Shown one piece after another: positions 1 to 24,203 of a stretch of DNA of 64,000 bases. This stretch comes from Gymnorhina tibicen (Eukaryota; Chordata; Aves; Passeriformes; Artamidae). Location of the stretch: the NCBI GenBank assembly GCA_013399875.1, contig VXAZ01001747.1, positions 316,646-380,645 of the forward strand, written 5' to 3'. The notes beneath the pieces are model-generated. The model was given only the letters and a program-made list of their open reading frames with translations, did not search any database and was not told where the DNA came from. The translations under genes and the position numbers were made by a program. Every line of letters starts with the position of its first letter. The stretch's first letter is position 1.

Positions 1-3000
1 CAGTGCTTAAACAAACATGAATATCTTGCTGTGTGTGGCTTGTTTTAATTTAGCACTGAAGCTTATCTTAGGTATGTGGAGTAAATGAGCCAGTGATTTT
101 CACTACAATAACATGTTTGGGTTTCCTGCATTCATGGAGTGCTGGCAAGAAAGGCAGTCAGAATGCTTGTGCTACCCATAAAGCAGGCAAAAAATAGGTC
201 AATTAGGAATAGGACTTTCCACTGTCAGAAATAAGCTGTGTCCCTGCAGTTACATTTGATGAGACTGTGGACTTACTTGTTGAGGGTGCTTAAATCTTTC
301 ATTTCCTGTTGGCTTTGATGGGTTGTGCTCTCTGACAGCTCTCAGGATTTTTCAGTGAACAGGTAGCTGATGCAGCTCATTTCCTGGGCCTTGGAAAGCT
401 GGCAAATGGTTGGAAAGTTTAGAGAAAAACCCATATTCCTCCTCCCCTGCAATTTTTGAGAGACACCTTCGCCTGTGCTGTGGCCCCACACAAACACCTG
501 GTGTTGAAGGCACTCGTTGGAAAGGCTGTGGCTCACATTTCACATCAGAGGCTGAATGAGGCTCTTGGTGCCACCTCTGATGGATACAAGGAGCTGTCAG
601 CCGTGAGGCTCCCACGTTTTCTGCACTTGCCACTAGCAAGATACTTAGTGAGCATCCTCAGTAAGGTGCCTTAAGGTGAAACTTCTTTCCCAAAATTGAT
701 GGAAATAAAACAACTTCTGTCATTTCCTACAGACCTTTTTGAAAGGTACAGAGGTGCAGCACTTCAGATTTGTGTTTACACACAAGTAAAGTAGACAGAG
801 AAAGAGATGGTCCTGAGTACCTGCTGGCAAGGCAGAATCTGGAGAAAGCTTTCCTCCTTGCTGTCAGACTTTACTTCACAGTTCTGATTTCAGTGTGAGC
901 TTTAAGAGTGTGATTTTAAGATTGTTCTGTTCCCTCACATCTTTGTAAAACTCACCTTGTATGTCTCTGTTAACTCAAGAGCTTGGTTTATTGAACACAA
1001 TATTGAATTTGAGATGCTAAGGGTGCAGTGTTTCAAACTGTACTCTTGGACAGGCTGTTCCTCTGTTCTTCTCTCTGTCCTGTTTTACTGTTCAAAGGGA
1101 TCTCTTTTTTTTCTCATTCACCAGCTCCTTAAAAGCTTTCCCTTAAGAACTAATTCAAAGTATTTTTCCAGAAGAACGTTTAATATGTGCAGATTTGGAT
1201 CCTCATTTAGAGCCAGTAGAAATTTTGTTCTGATCTTCAGGTCTCTGTAGCAGCCAAAAAATGATGGCCCACAATCGATTTAAAACACCTTTTTGTGTTG
1301 ATTTCCAACACCTTACTCATAACCTGTAGATGTCAGTGGGCTCTCATGATAAGACAAAGATATAAAGACTGTATCTATTTATGGGATCCAATATACAGAT
1401 TTTAAAGGGTAAATCTCAGGTCTCTAGGTCCTGCTTTAGTAGCAGTGGTTTTTCCCTGGCAAGAAAGAATATCTTTGTGCATGGTTGTAAATTAATAAAG
1501 ATTGTCAAAACAAGACACTTGTAGAACAGTACTGTTTTCAGCAAATTCCAGAGCATGGTTTGTGTCTCTAGCCTCATTTGCTGTCCCTGCAGCAGCAGAT
1601 GAGGGTGACATGGGTTTAAATTGGCCCGTTAGCCCAAACCTTGTGGTAGGGCCTCAGGGCAGGAAACCGTTTCTTCCAGCTCGTTCCAGTGGGGCAGTGA
1701 CTTATTCACCATTTCAGTCTCCCACTTCTCTTTTTCAGTCATGGGCTCTAAGGGCACATTACAGTGATGAAAACACACAACTTTATCTTGTACGTTAAAA
1801 AATACTCAGATTTTGGTCAAAGGGCAAATTCATCTTATCGTGTATTTGTGAAATGTGGAGAAAAGTCAAATGCATTATATTTAGTGTATGGTTACAGTTT
1901 CAAAAGGCTGTTTTCCATATATGTATGCAAAGTGTGGGTCAGAACCATCTGAAATGTGTCATATACTTCTGCCCACTCACAAATATATTCTGGCCATGAT
2001 GTAACCAAAACGGGATTGGGACATCTGCCTGCTGCCAGGTCAAGACGTTAATTTTTGGGGAAGCAAAATAATTTACCAAATTACTGGACAGACATTTTGT
2101 TAACAGGTTTCTAATAACTGCTGTACTTGTGAATAAACTCTTGGAGTTCTAGAATGAATCTTTATAATGTAAGATCAATCTCCTCTTAAATTTTTTTCCT
2201 TAAAGTTATTTTACTATAAATAAAATTTTTTTTATTTTACTATTTTTATTTTATTTTTTTATTTTACTATAAACTAAATTTTTTGCTAACAGAGGTTTTG
2301 TTACCAATTCAGAAAGCTAAAGCTGGTATGTGCTGGATTGTAGGTTTTTAATGTAGGAATCAGTAACATAATCTGTCTCAGTGGAGGCTGTAGGAAAAAC
2401 AAATTGGAAACCCATGGAAATATCTATAGAAAACTCAATCTTCTCTCCAGCACTGGATATATTTACAGGATGGTGTCCTGCTTCCTAACGCACCCCCACC
2501 ATGCTCCACAGTTGTTTTGACATGTGTTTTCATAGTCTAGAAAGTGGAAAAAGCTTTCTGTAGGACCTTGCAAGAATTTGGCTTTTCCCTGGTACACGGA
2601 ATGGAAGCTTGAGGGAGAGGGAGATGTATTTTTATCACAGTTTTATCACATTGTCTCTGTCAAGTTTTCATTCCAGTATAGAATAGTTGCTTTGTTCATT
2701 GTTTATCACCACTGTTGTTGGTATTGGAACTGATCAGGCCTGCTAGAGGGACTTACCTAATTACAGGGAACTGCAGTTCAGGGAATTTTGAAAGCAGGAT
2801 GACGTGGTTCCAGTCCCAGCATGTCAACACTTGAGTGGGGAGCAGCTGGAGAGCAGAGAAGGCCTCAGTGCTCTGACTTTTGCAAGAACTTTTTCTGTTT
2901 GACCTCTTGTGGAGCAAAAGGTGACTTCAGTCACAAGAGGGCTCATTCTTTTACTGGTCTGTATTGAAGCATATGAAAACTATTGTAAGGCCTGGCAACA

Positions 3001-6000
3001 ATTAATTGAACTTAAGATTCTCTTTTTATGTAAGAGCATTCTTATTTCAAAACAAAGTTTGAAATTGAGGTTGGAACAGCTCCCAAACCACATGAAAGTG
3101 AATGTGAAGAGCTCATTGTCTGTCTTCAAAGAATCTTTGCAGAGCCACAACCTGAGTTCAAGATCATGAAAGTGTTAAGAAAATGAGAAAATTTACATCT
3201 CCTCAGTAACTGTAAATGAAGAGAAATGGCTTTCCATAGCCGATCTTTCCAGGTGGATGGTGCTAGTAGTGAGAGGAGAATTCCTTTCACTTTAGAAACG
3301 GAACTCCTCCATCCTTGAGAAGAGCCTCATGTGTGGAAATGAATCAGAAATCCATAAATGCTTTCTAACAATTCACTCACAACACTTCAGTGTGCAGGAA
3401 GCCATCAGAATAATCAGTGTTTTGGTTCATGTGCCACTAAGTACTAAAAAAATTCCTACTGCTTTGTCATAACTTCTTAATCCGTTCCATCTACCACTTT
3501 TTATCCTTGCTCATAAATCGAGTTTCAGTTACTAAGAAATCAAGTAAAAGCAGGATCTTTTTCACTTCTGATGAAGCACATGATGTTGAAGGCATGGTAC
3601 TAAAGAGAAGGACTTTCATGAGAATGATGCTTCTGTACACACTGAACACCTTGGGATTTGCCATAAAACTCGTTCATGTCATCTGATAGGCAGGAGTGCT
3701 TCAGAAAACATTGCAAAACATAGAGACATTCATGGGACTTCTGGCATTGTTTATTAAAGTGTAGGAGACATTTATTGATGACACTGGAAATTGTTACAAG
3801 TGACATTTTCCCAACAGCTTTCAGAAATACAAGTTTAGGGATTAAAGCTCAATGTGAGTAATTATTGCTCATACATACGTGGGTGTGTCCTTTCACTGTT
3901 GTGGGACTATGTTGGCAATGAAACCATGCAAAAAATCTCTGATCTTTGAGATAATTGGAGCAGAGTGGAGCACTTTATTTTGGTTGATAAGAATAGATTG
4001 CCTAGTCTTAGAAAATTAAGTGAAAACAAGCTATTAGCCCAGAAATGCTTTGCTGTATTACTGTTCTCCACTGTATTTTCAGGGCAGAGAGGGAACTATA
4101 GGAAAGCATTACTAACCAGACTCTCCTGCAAATGTCATGGACAAACCAGGATCAGTTGCTAGAAGACATGTTCTACCTTTGAAATTTCCTGTAATTGTTC
4201 ACATTTTCCTGAATGTTCTTTGAAAAAAACCCTGAAATACGGAGGTGTTTGAGGCAATCACACTCTGTGTTGTTCTGCTGATGTGTCCTGTCAGTAACAG
4301 TGCAGCTAGAAAAGTTGGAGATTGATTCACACAGTAGAAGTTTTATACTATGATTTCATATAACAACTTCACACCACCATTTAATTTGGAGAAGAAACAG
4401 TCCTTTTATTAAAAGTAAAGGTTTCTGAAGATTATTCTGACAAGAAACTATTTATGTTAGTTAGTCTTATGTCTTGCCCAGGTTGACTAGATAGTGATTT
4501 TATAGAAAATCTGCATTGTTGTACTTGAACAATAAATATACAGTCAGTTGTCACTTCAAAAACAAGTTGTGCAGCTTTGTTACTCCTAATGATCAATGGA
4601 GGGGATTTTTAGGGATAGGACAGAGTTGCCCCAGTGCTGCTGGTGAAGCTGCTGTTGTCTCACAGGTGAGAGTCACTGTCACCACAGGTGAGAGTTTATT
4701 TTCTTACCAAGTGAGACACTCCGTGTGTAATCAGTTCATCAACAGACTTACAAAGTTTATTTGGCTTTTGCCTTTAGCAATGCTTGTAGCATTTGTGTAA
4801 ATCTTACTTAACTGAGCCAGGTGTCACTTGCTCTGATTCATGATGCTGTTTCTTTCACAAAACTGAGCGTTCCCTTCCCAGAAGCATTTGTGATTACAAA
4901 ACCTCTTGCCTTTGGTCTTTAATGTCTCTCTCTTCTTTTGGGTCATTTCACCCAGACTTAGGCATACTCTGAGTACATAAACTTGGTCTCAGTTTGCTTT
5001 TAGTAGTTCAACCCAGCAACTCAACTGGAGTCAATCCACTTTATATAATGGTCAGCAAATGCTTTTTTCTTGCTTTTCTCTAGAGATGGGGAGCTGATGA
5101 TGTAAGTCACCACGTGTTGTATTAGATATTATAAAGCTTGTGGAATACGTGAAGCAGACACTGAGAAATAATTGACATATAATCAACAAGTGGGGGGTCC
5201 CTCCCAACACATCCTGAAACCAGTTTCTTCACACAAGGCATAGAAATGAATTGCTTGATGTAGTTAATGGAATAAAGGTCTGACTAAGCAGCCTGGTCTG
5301 TAGAGACAGATACCGAAGATGAGTCACTAGGCTTCTTTGTTTGAATGTTAATTATTCTTAGGGCCTTTGATGTGTGTTTGGGTTCTCAATGAATTAAATG
5401 GAGTTTATTTTGACACCTTTGGGAATGTATCCTGGAGCATTATTTAAGCTTAAAGAGAAAAAAATGACATGTAGTTTTGTTTTGAACAAAGCTGCTCTGA
5501 GAGTGTTCACTGTTGTAAGGAGAAATCAATGAAATAAAAGTAACAGTACTGTTATCCCTCATATCCTGCTTTCTTTCTGTCTCTGGCATTACCTGTGCAT
5601 CTTTGGGTGGCTGCTGCTTTCAGCTGTGTTGCAGCCAGAGATCTGTTTGGGTAGGGGGTTATGATTTTTAATCCATGTAAAACCAGGTCATCCTTGCAGG
5701 CCATTACCACCAAACCCAGCAGCTGGTGTGGTGCCATGCCCTGCAGAGTGGTACAGACTCTGTAAGCCCCATGTACTGAACCCTGCATTTCCTGTTCTTG
5801 TCTTGCTTAGCTCTGCAGATATCCCAGTACACTCAGGCTGCCCAGAATCTGTGCCAGTTTCCCAGTCAGAGGCTCTCAAAACATCATTGTTTTTGTTCTT
5901 ATTTCCTTCCTGTTGCATCATGATGTTTGCACAGAGACAGAAGAGGTGAAAAAACAGTGTTTGCTTGGTCACAGTTTATCCTCTTACTCAGACTCATTCC

Positions 6001-6455
6001 AGTGTAGTTTGATTTTCTCTGTAGAAGTGGAGATAGTTTGAGGATTGCATCCTCTTGGCTTCTGAGGTATTTTCTGTCAACATACCCATTAATAAGCACG
6101 TTTGTCTTGAAAATTGTAGAGTATGTCTTATGAATCGGGATACTTTGGTGGTGTTGGCATCAGGAATGAAAATCCCATGATTCAGGATTTTGTAAGGTCT
6201 CAGTAATTTTGAGGTATTTAGTGTTGGTAAAACCGAGCAAAGAACTTCAGAAGACTTTCTCAGGTGCTTTGTAGTTTCCTATTTTATGAACCAAGTTCCA
6301 GGAACAAGAGGAGGCTGCTTAGAGTTCATTTTCAAACTGTGCATCAGCCTTTCTAAAAGGAGAGACATATTGCAGGCCTGACTTAATCCTGTATCTGGAG
6401 AGTTCAAGGGGTTGAATTGCCAGTATTTTGACTTTTTCTTTCTCTGTGTGTGCAG
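1..6455 (+). other. ERN1: ERN1 intron (upstream part), no exon seen
   Basis: This stretch lies upstream of the first ERN1 exon in the window and appears to be intron. The missing ERN1 N-terminus (signal peptide and first beta-strand segment, about residues 1-58 by human numbering) should be encoded upstream. I looked for a segment encoding the conserved LLFVSTLDGSLHAV-like stretch and did not find it on the plus strand, so those exons probably lie before position 1. Open frames here are short, on both strands, and lack convincing splice sites. An AT-rich low-complexity tract lies at 2208-2282. I see no other gene or RNA. Confidence 0.7.
2208..2282. repeat. AT-rich (TTTTA)-like low-complexity tract
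   Basis: About 75 bases are almost entirely A and T, with repeated TTTTATTTT and TTTTACTATAAA units. The ends resemble each other (ACTATAAA then TAAATTTTTT on both sides), suggesting a local duplication as well as slippage. It lies in an ERN1 intron. Confidence 0.75.
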
Positions 6456-19802
<13,347 letters not shown>

Positions 19803-20887
19803 GAGGAGAGGGATGGAGCTTTCTTCTCTGGGACCAACGTTCCAAGCACAGGCCTACCCTTAGCAGGGAAAAGTGGGATCAAGGAGCTGAATTCTCTGTC
19901 TCTGAAGAAACCAAGCTTCCAAAAAGTGCCTTGTACCTGTGCCTGTGCTGGATCAGGAGACAGTGGAGCCCAGGGCATGAGTGGTAAAGCGATGAACCCT
20001 GGAGATGGAGTTGCTGACTCCAAGGCAGTTTTCAAGACTGTGGAAATGAAGAGCAAAAGCTGGATATGACCATCACCCAATATCCCTGTACTGTATGTGA
20101 TTTTGTAATGGATGTGTTTTACTACCAAAAAAAAAAAATTCAAATTCAGTGATTGAAATCATATAATTACTCGGGACTGGGATGTGCAAAAGGAGCCCTT
20201 TGGTGTAGCAAATCATCTGAACCTGCCATTGCACTACTGCCACATTAAGCATTAGGCACACCACAGTGATTGTAAGGGGAATCGTTCATGATTATCCAAA
20301 AAATGGTATGAAAGTACCATTTCTGTTTAATCAGTACTACCCTGGAAAATTAGTCCCTCATACTTGAGCAGAAACAATGAAGTTTTAAAAAATTCTGACT
20401 TGAAACATCAATTCAAGGTTTACCTACTCTGAAAATAAGCCTTGTTGTTTAATATCAACCAGTATTCACAGAAGAGCTTGAACAGTCCTCAGCTTAACTC
20501 ACAGTATGAGAACAGATCTGCACAAGTACCTGCAGCGAACACCGATGGCAGCTGGGAGCTGCCAGTGCCTCATCAGCCGCAAATGTCCCTCAAGGGGTAA
20601 GAAAAGTCCACAGCCACAGGGCCAGGGGCGAGACAAGTCCTGAGGAAAAGAGCTAAACAGGAATCGAGAGCTGTTCAGAGCAGTGAAATCAGGGCAGTGT
20701 TTAAGGGGTGCCACAGAGCTGTAGAACCCTATTTTCTGTGTTTGTGGGCTGGTAATTCCATCCAGGGGAGCCTGTGTGGTTAAAGATGCAGTATTTCTTT
20801 ACATTGGCCTTGAAGCTGTGACAAAGCATCACATGTGCTAGGATTAAGAAATGCTGAATTCTAATGTAACTGGGGTGTTCTTTTACA

Positions 20888-20926
20888 ATATATTTATTTA
20901 ATGTATTTATATTTATTTAATTTTTA
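20888..20926 (+). promoter_or_regulatory. AU-rich element cluster in ERN1 3' UTR
   Basis: About 40 bases contain five ATTTA pentamers, some overlapping as TATTTATTTA. Such clusters typically bind mRNA-decay or stabilising factors of the TTP, AUF1 and HuR type. That the element controls ERN1 mRNA half-life is inferred from sequence only. Confidence 0.6.
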
Positions 20927-21330
20927 CTACAACGTGGTATCAAATCCAAGTGGTACAAGTATGAAGCATGCCAAATCAGTCTTAATCAGTTTTGTGTTTA
21001 TATTTAATCATCAGATAACAACCGGAAGAGGAAAGTGATACTGCATCTTTCAATGGAATTAATTAAAGGAGAAATTACGAAGTGGGAATTTGTATGACTG
21101 TGCCATTGTGTCTTAAATAAATTATTGCCAGTAATATGTACGGTGGGGTACGTACAGGATGTTTTTTTCCTATTTTTACAAAGTGTGAGAGCAATTTACC
21201 TAAGATGCCAAACTGTGCAGGTTACATGTTTCTAAAGCTTGAAAAAATAATGGTAATTTTACCTAAAAAGATTCAAAGCCTATTTCATATTTTTGTATTT
21301 TTCATGTAAAGGTCTTTTATAAATCTACTG

Positions 21331-21336
21331 AATAAA
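21331..21336 (+). terminator. ERN1: Polyadenylation signal AATAAA, ERN1
   Basis: A canonical AATAAA lies 1.5 kb after the ERN1 stop codon, in AT-rich sequence, followed by CTTCTACTCAG and then GC-rich non-UTR-like sequence. It is the best candidate for the main ERN1 poly(A) site. Confidence 0.75.
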
Positions 21337-22689
21337 GACTTCTACTCAGATTAAAACCCCACAGCTTTTAGTGACAATGTGTGCCCAGGGAACCCAGCAG
21401 GCCTGGTGCTCTGGGAGCTGTCAGAACTGAGTGGGGAAGGGGCCATGGCCTGCCGCAGCCCCGTCCTGCCTCTCTGGGGAAGGGACACGTGCCTGGTTTT
21501 TGAGCCTGCTCAAACCACTGCCGGCCTGCTGATCCAACAGAGGATGCAGGAATTGTTCGGGTCGGGGGGAGCACTGAGCCTCCCTGAAGGTCCAGGAGCC
21601 TCGTTTGTTACTCTGACTGTCCGCAGGCACTAGCCACCTCCAGCCTGGTGGCCGAGGCAGGTGCACAGGTGAGATAAAATGGGAGGAATTTGTGCTGCTG
21701 TGCAGTAAAGAAATACCCATAAATAAATGGTTTTGGTGAAACTGAGCTGATAACTGATCACGTGCTTTACAGGAAACAGAAAGCCACTAAGACAGATCTG
21801 GGTGCAGCACAGCCTTCCTGAGCCCCAGTGGCAGAGAGGGCTGGGCTAAGGAGCCTCTTGTGCTCTGTTATCCTGCCAACCTCTCCACTACTTGCTTGGT
21901 GAGGGGGCCTGGAGTGAGGGCAGTAAGTGAGGTGCATCTAAAAGTTTAAAATACAAAAGAAGAATAAATATATCCCACACCCCATCCTGAGAGCTGTTTT
22001 AGGTGAGGCTAAGGCTGCTGGATTGCAACGGCAGCACCACGCAGCAGCAGCACTGCTGCGGAGGGGGTGGAGACTTGATGGCTCACCAGGGATGTTTGTC
22101 TAAAGCATTTTCCCCTTTTTTATTTCCGGAATGATCAAGAGACTCGTAGAAGCTGCAGAACACCCACAGTGCTCAGACTGCTGCCCATGCAGAGCCTGGC
22201 ACCAGAGGTGTTGGAGCACCTTCCCTCCCTTCCTCCTACGGAAACCCTTTACCTGCAGCCAGGACAGCGCTGGAAACACTCGGCAAGGTAAGCCCTCGGT
22301 GCGCTGCGGGCCGTGGGGGCATTCTCAGCCTGGCGGGTTATTTTACTGGTAGCAGGTTTAAAGAAAAGTGAGGATGTCCCTCCACTGCCACCCGCCCAGC
22401 TCTGTCCCCCCGGCCACCCCACTGGGGTAGGAGCTGCTCGGCAGCACTACATGGGACTGTCTGAGCAGCTCAGAGAGGTGGGAGCGGGGCGCAGACAGCT
22501 CTGCCCCCCAGCCCCGCAGCTGCACCCCCTCGCTGCCCAGCCGTGCAGCCCCGAGTACCCAGAGCCCACTGCAGCACAAACCCGCTGCCACCCCCAACTG
22601 CTGCTAGAACCAGGAGGGATCAGGGACCCCCGGGCCCCCTCCAGCCGCGCTTCCCCAGCCCTGCCCCGGCTCTGCTCAGCCTGCGTTCC

Positions 22690-22701
22690 AGTTTCGATTC
22701 C
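22690..22701 (-). promoter_or_regulatory. ISRE/IRF-like site upstream of SAMD9-like gene
   Basis: Read on the minus strand, GGAATCGAAACT differs at one position from the ISRE consensus GAAANNGAAACT. It lies in the GC-rich stretch about 1.5 kb before the start codon of a SAMD9-family gene. Mammalian SAMD9 and SAMD9L are interferon-inducible, so the position makes sense, but function is inferred. Confidence 0.45.
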
Positions 22702-22732
22702 CCGGTAAAGCACTTTGCTGTGAAACGCTTCC

Positions 22733-22740
22733 TGACGTCA
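22733..22740. promoter_or_regulatory. CRE palindrome TGACGTCA
   Basis: A perfect eight-base CREB/ATF site lies 32 bases after the ISRE-like site in the same GC-rich stretch. It may belong to the promoter of the downstream SAMD9-like gene. Confidence 0.45.
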
Positions 22741-24158
22741 GCTGTCACAGCGGGCTGGGGCAGAGAGAAAAGCGCGGGACGGGATTCACCACAAGCCGAC
22801 CCACTGTACAAGCCCAGCCCCGGGAGGTGGCCAAAGGCTCTAAAAGACCAGTATTTCAGGGACATTTTTGCCCCTTTTCTGGGGGAGGGCTGCACCAACT
22901 GTCAGTGGAAATCAGTCTCTCACCATTTTCATACCTGGCCTGTTGACACTTGGTCTGAGGGATGCCTTACATCTACAGCACATCAGGGCAGTTCCGTAAT
23001 AGACTCCCCCTTAGAGCCACCTGCTCACACCAAAGCAGTCTGGTGTGAGTCTGGTGCCTCAGCCAGCCCAGCCTTCCACAGGGCTGACCAGGTGCAAAAA
23101 AGGTTAATGTGCACTTGTTGGTTTTTTCCAGCATACCCTATTCTCCCAGAACCAGTATCTCCCCAGACCCCCACCTTCTGCTGAGCTCACCTCCTGCCAA
23201 GCCGTGGTGCCAGGGAGTGAGCGCTTGTCTCCTTCCCTCAGTCACCACCTTTACAGTTGCAGATATTGTGGAGACCTTCACTAGCTGCACTGGTGGCTGC
23301 TCATTTTACACTTGCTGACAGCAGTGTTTAGCACCACGAGCTGCAGGGGTGGAGCTGGCTGAGCTACTGCACCTGCTGAACCAGAGAGTTGAGCCTCCAC
23401 ACCACAGTAAGAGAATAAACACCACCATCACAGTGCACCTTTTACTGTGACCCCTGGTGACTGGGCCATGGCTCGTGGATGGTTATTGCTGACTGTGGAT
23501 GTCTCCTATCTCCGCTGTCACACTGAGCAGGTGTCTTTAACCCATTCCTCCTGCAGTACAGAACTGGCTGTCCCTGCTACCACCCATCTCTGAACCCCTG
23601 GATGGAGGTTGGGCACAGGAAGGATGTCACAACTCAGGCGAGGACACCCCACTAAACAGAACACCTTCTGCTGGGTTGGGCAGTGAGTTGAACTGCTTCT
23701 TGGAAATTTTGGTAAGCACCAGAACAGATGTGGGAAAAGAGAAGGAGCAGGGGAGAGTGTACCTACCAAAGAAGGGAGGGGAAAAAAGGGACTGTGAAGG
23801 AACAAAAGGCAGGGAGAGTGAGAAAAAGCAATAAAAAGCAAGAGACGGAACCTAGGGGATATAGTGGTGGTGGGCCTCCTTTTCTCCAGTATATAACAGA
23901 AGGAGCTGTTGGGCTCAGCTGTCAGCACAAGCTTCTCCAGCAACCCCCTATTTCTTTCACATCCATGTGTGTGTCAGAGGCAGGAGCAGCTGCCTTCACG
24001 TAGGCACACAGAAGCAGCGTAGCAGGCTTTTAGAGGTACAGAAATTACTTTGGACCAAAAAGATGGGGAGGAAGTTGGGAAAACAGAATACCAAAGTCAG
24101 CTTGAACTAACACTGAAATGTTAACCATAAATCTGAAGACTTTTTTCCCCCCCTCTAG

Positions 24159-24203
24159 GGTTTTGTTCACTAACAGCAGGATTTCCCTCACCAAAGACAA
24201 TGG
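24159..24203 (+). other. Probable start-codon exon of SAMD9-like gene
   Basis: A long pyrimidine tract ending CTCTAG at 24158 is followed by a 45-base segment ending ATGG and then a good donor GTATGT. The ATG at 24200-24202 has A at -3 and G at +4, a strong Kozak context. Joining after 24203 to the exon at 24720 gives frame-correct codons reading M-D-Y-K-T-L-P-V-N-E-W, which runs into the SAM domain. No other ATG lies in this exon. The joint is inferred from sequence; RNA evidence is needed. Confidence 0.65.

Larger units (their letters stand above)
19803..21350 (+). other. ERN1: ERN1 3' untranslated region
   Basis: It begins directly after the ERN1 TGA and runs to about 10-20 bases past the AATAAA at 21331-21336, giving a 3' UTR of about 1.5 kb. 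It contains an AU-rich element cluster and an earlier possible signal near 21115 (TTAAATAAATT). No open frame of note is present. The exact cleavage point is inferred. Confidence 0.75.
21351..24158. other. Intergenic region between ERN1 and SAMD9-like gene
   Basis: The stretch is more GC-rich than its surroundings between about 22.0 and 22.9 kb, consistent with a promoter. Open frames up to 213 codons overlap here on both strands, but they are proline/serine-rich, show no recognisable family and are typical of chance frames in GC-rich DNA. Possible first-exon donors for the downstream gene include GCAAG|GTAAGC near 22287 and TTTTG|GTAAGC near 23710; I cannot choose between them. Confidence 0.6.

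Noticed and set aside
5088..5170. TGATGA followed about 70 bases later by CTGA, like a C/D box snoRNA
   Set aside because: The C box lacks the preceding purine and the flanks cannot form a terminal stem, so it is probably chance.
22313..23184. Overlapping open frames of 131 and 213 codons upstream of the SAMD9-like gene
   Set aside because: They lie in GC-rich DNA, overlap frames on the other strand, are Pro/Ser-rich and show no family or splice pattern.
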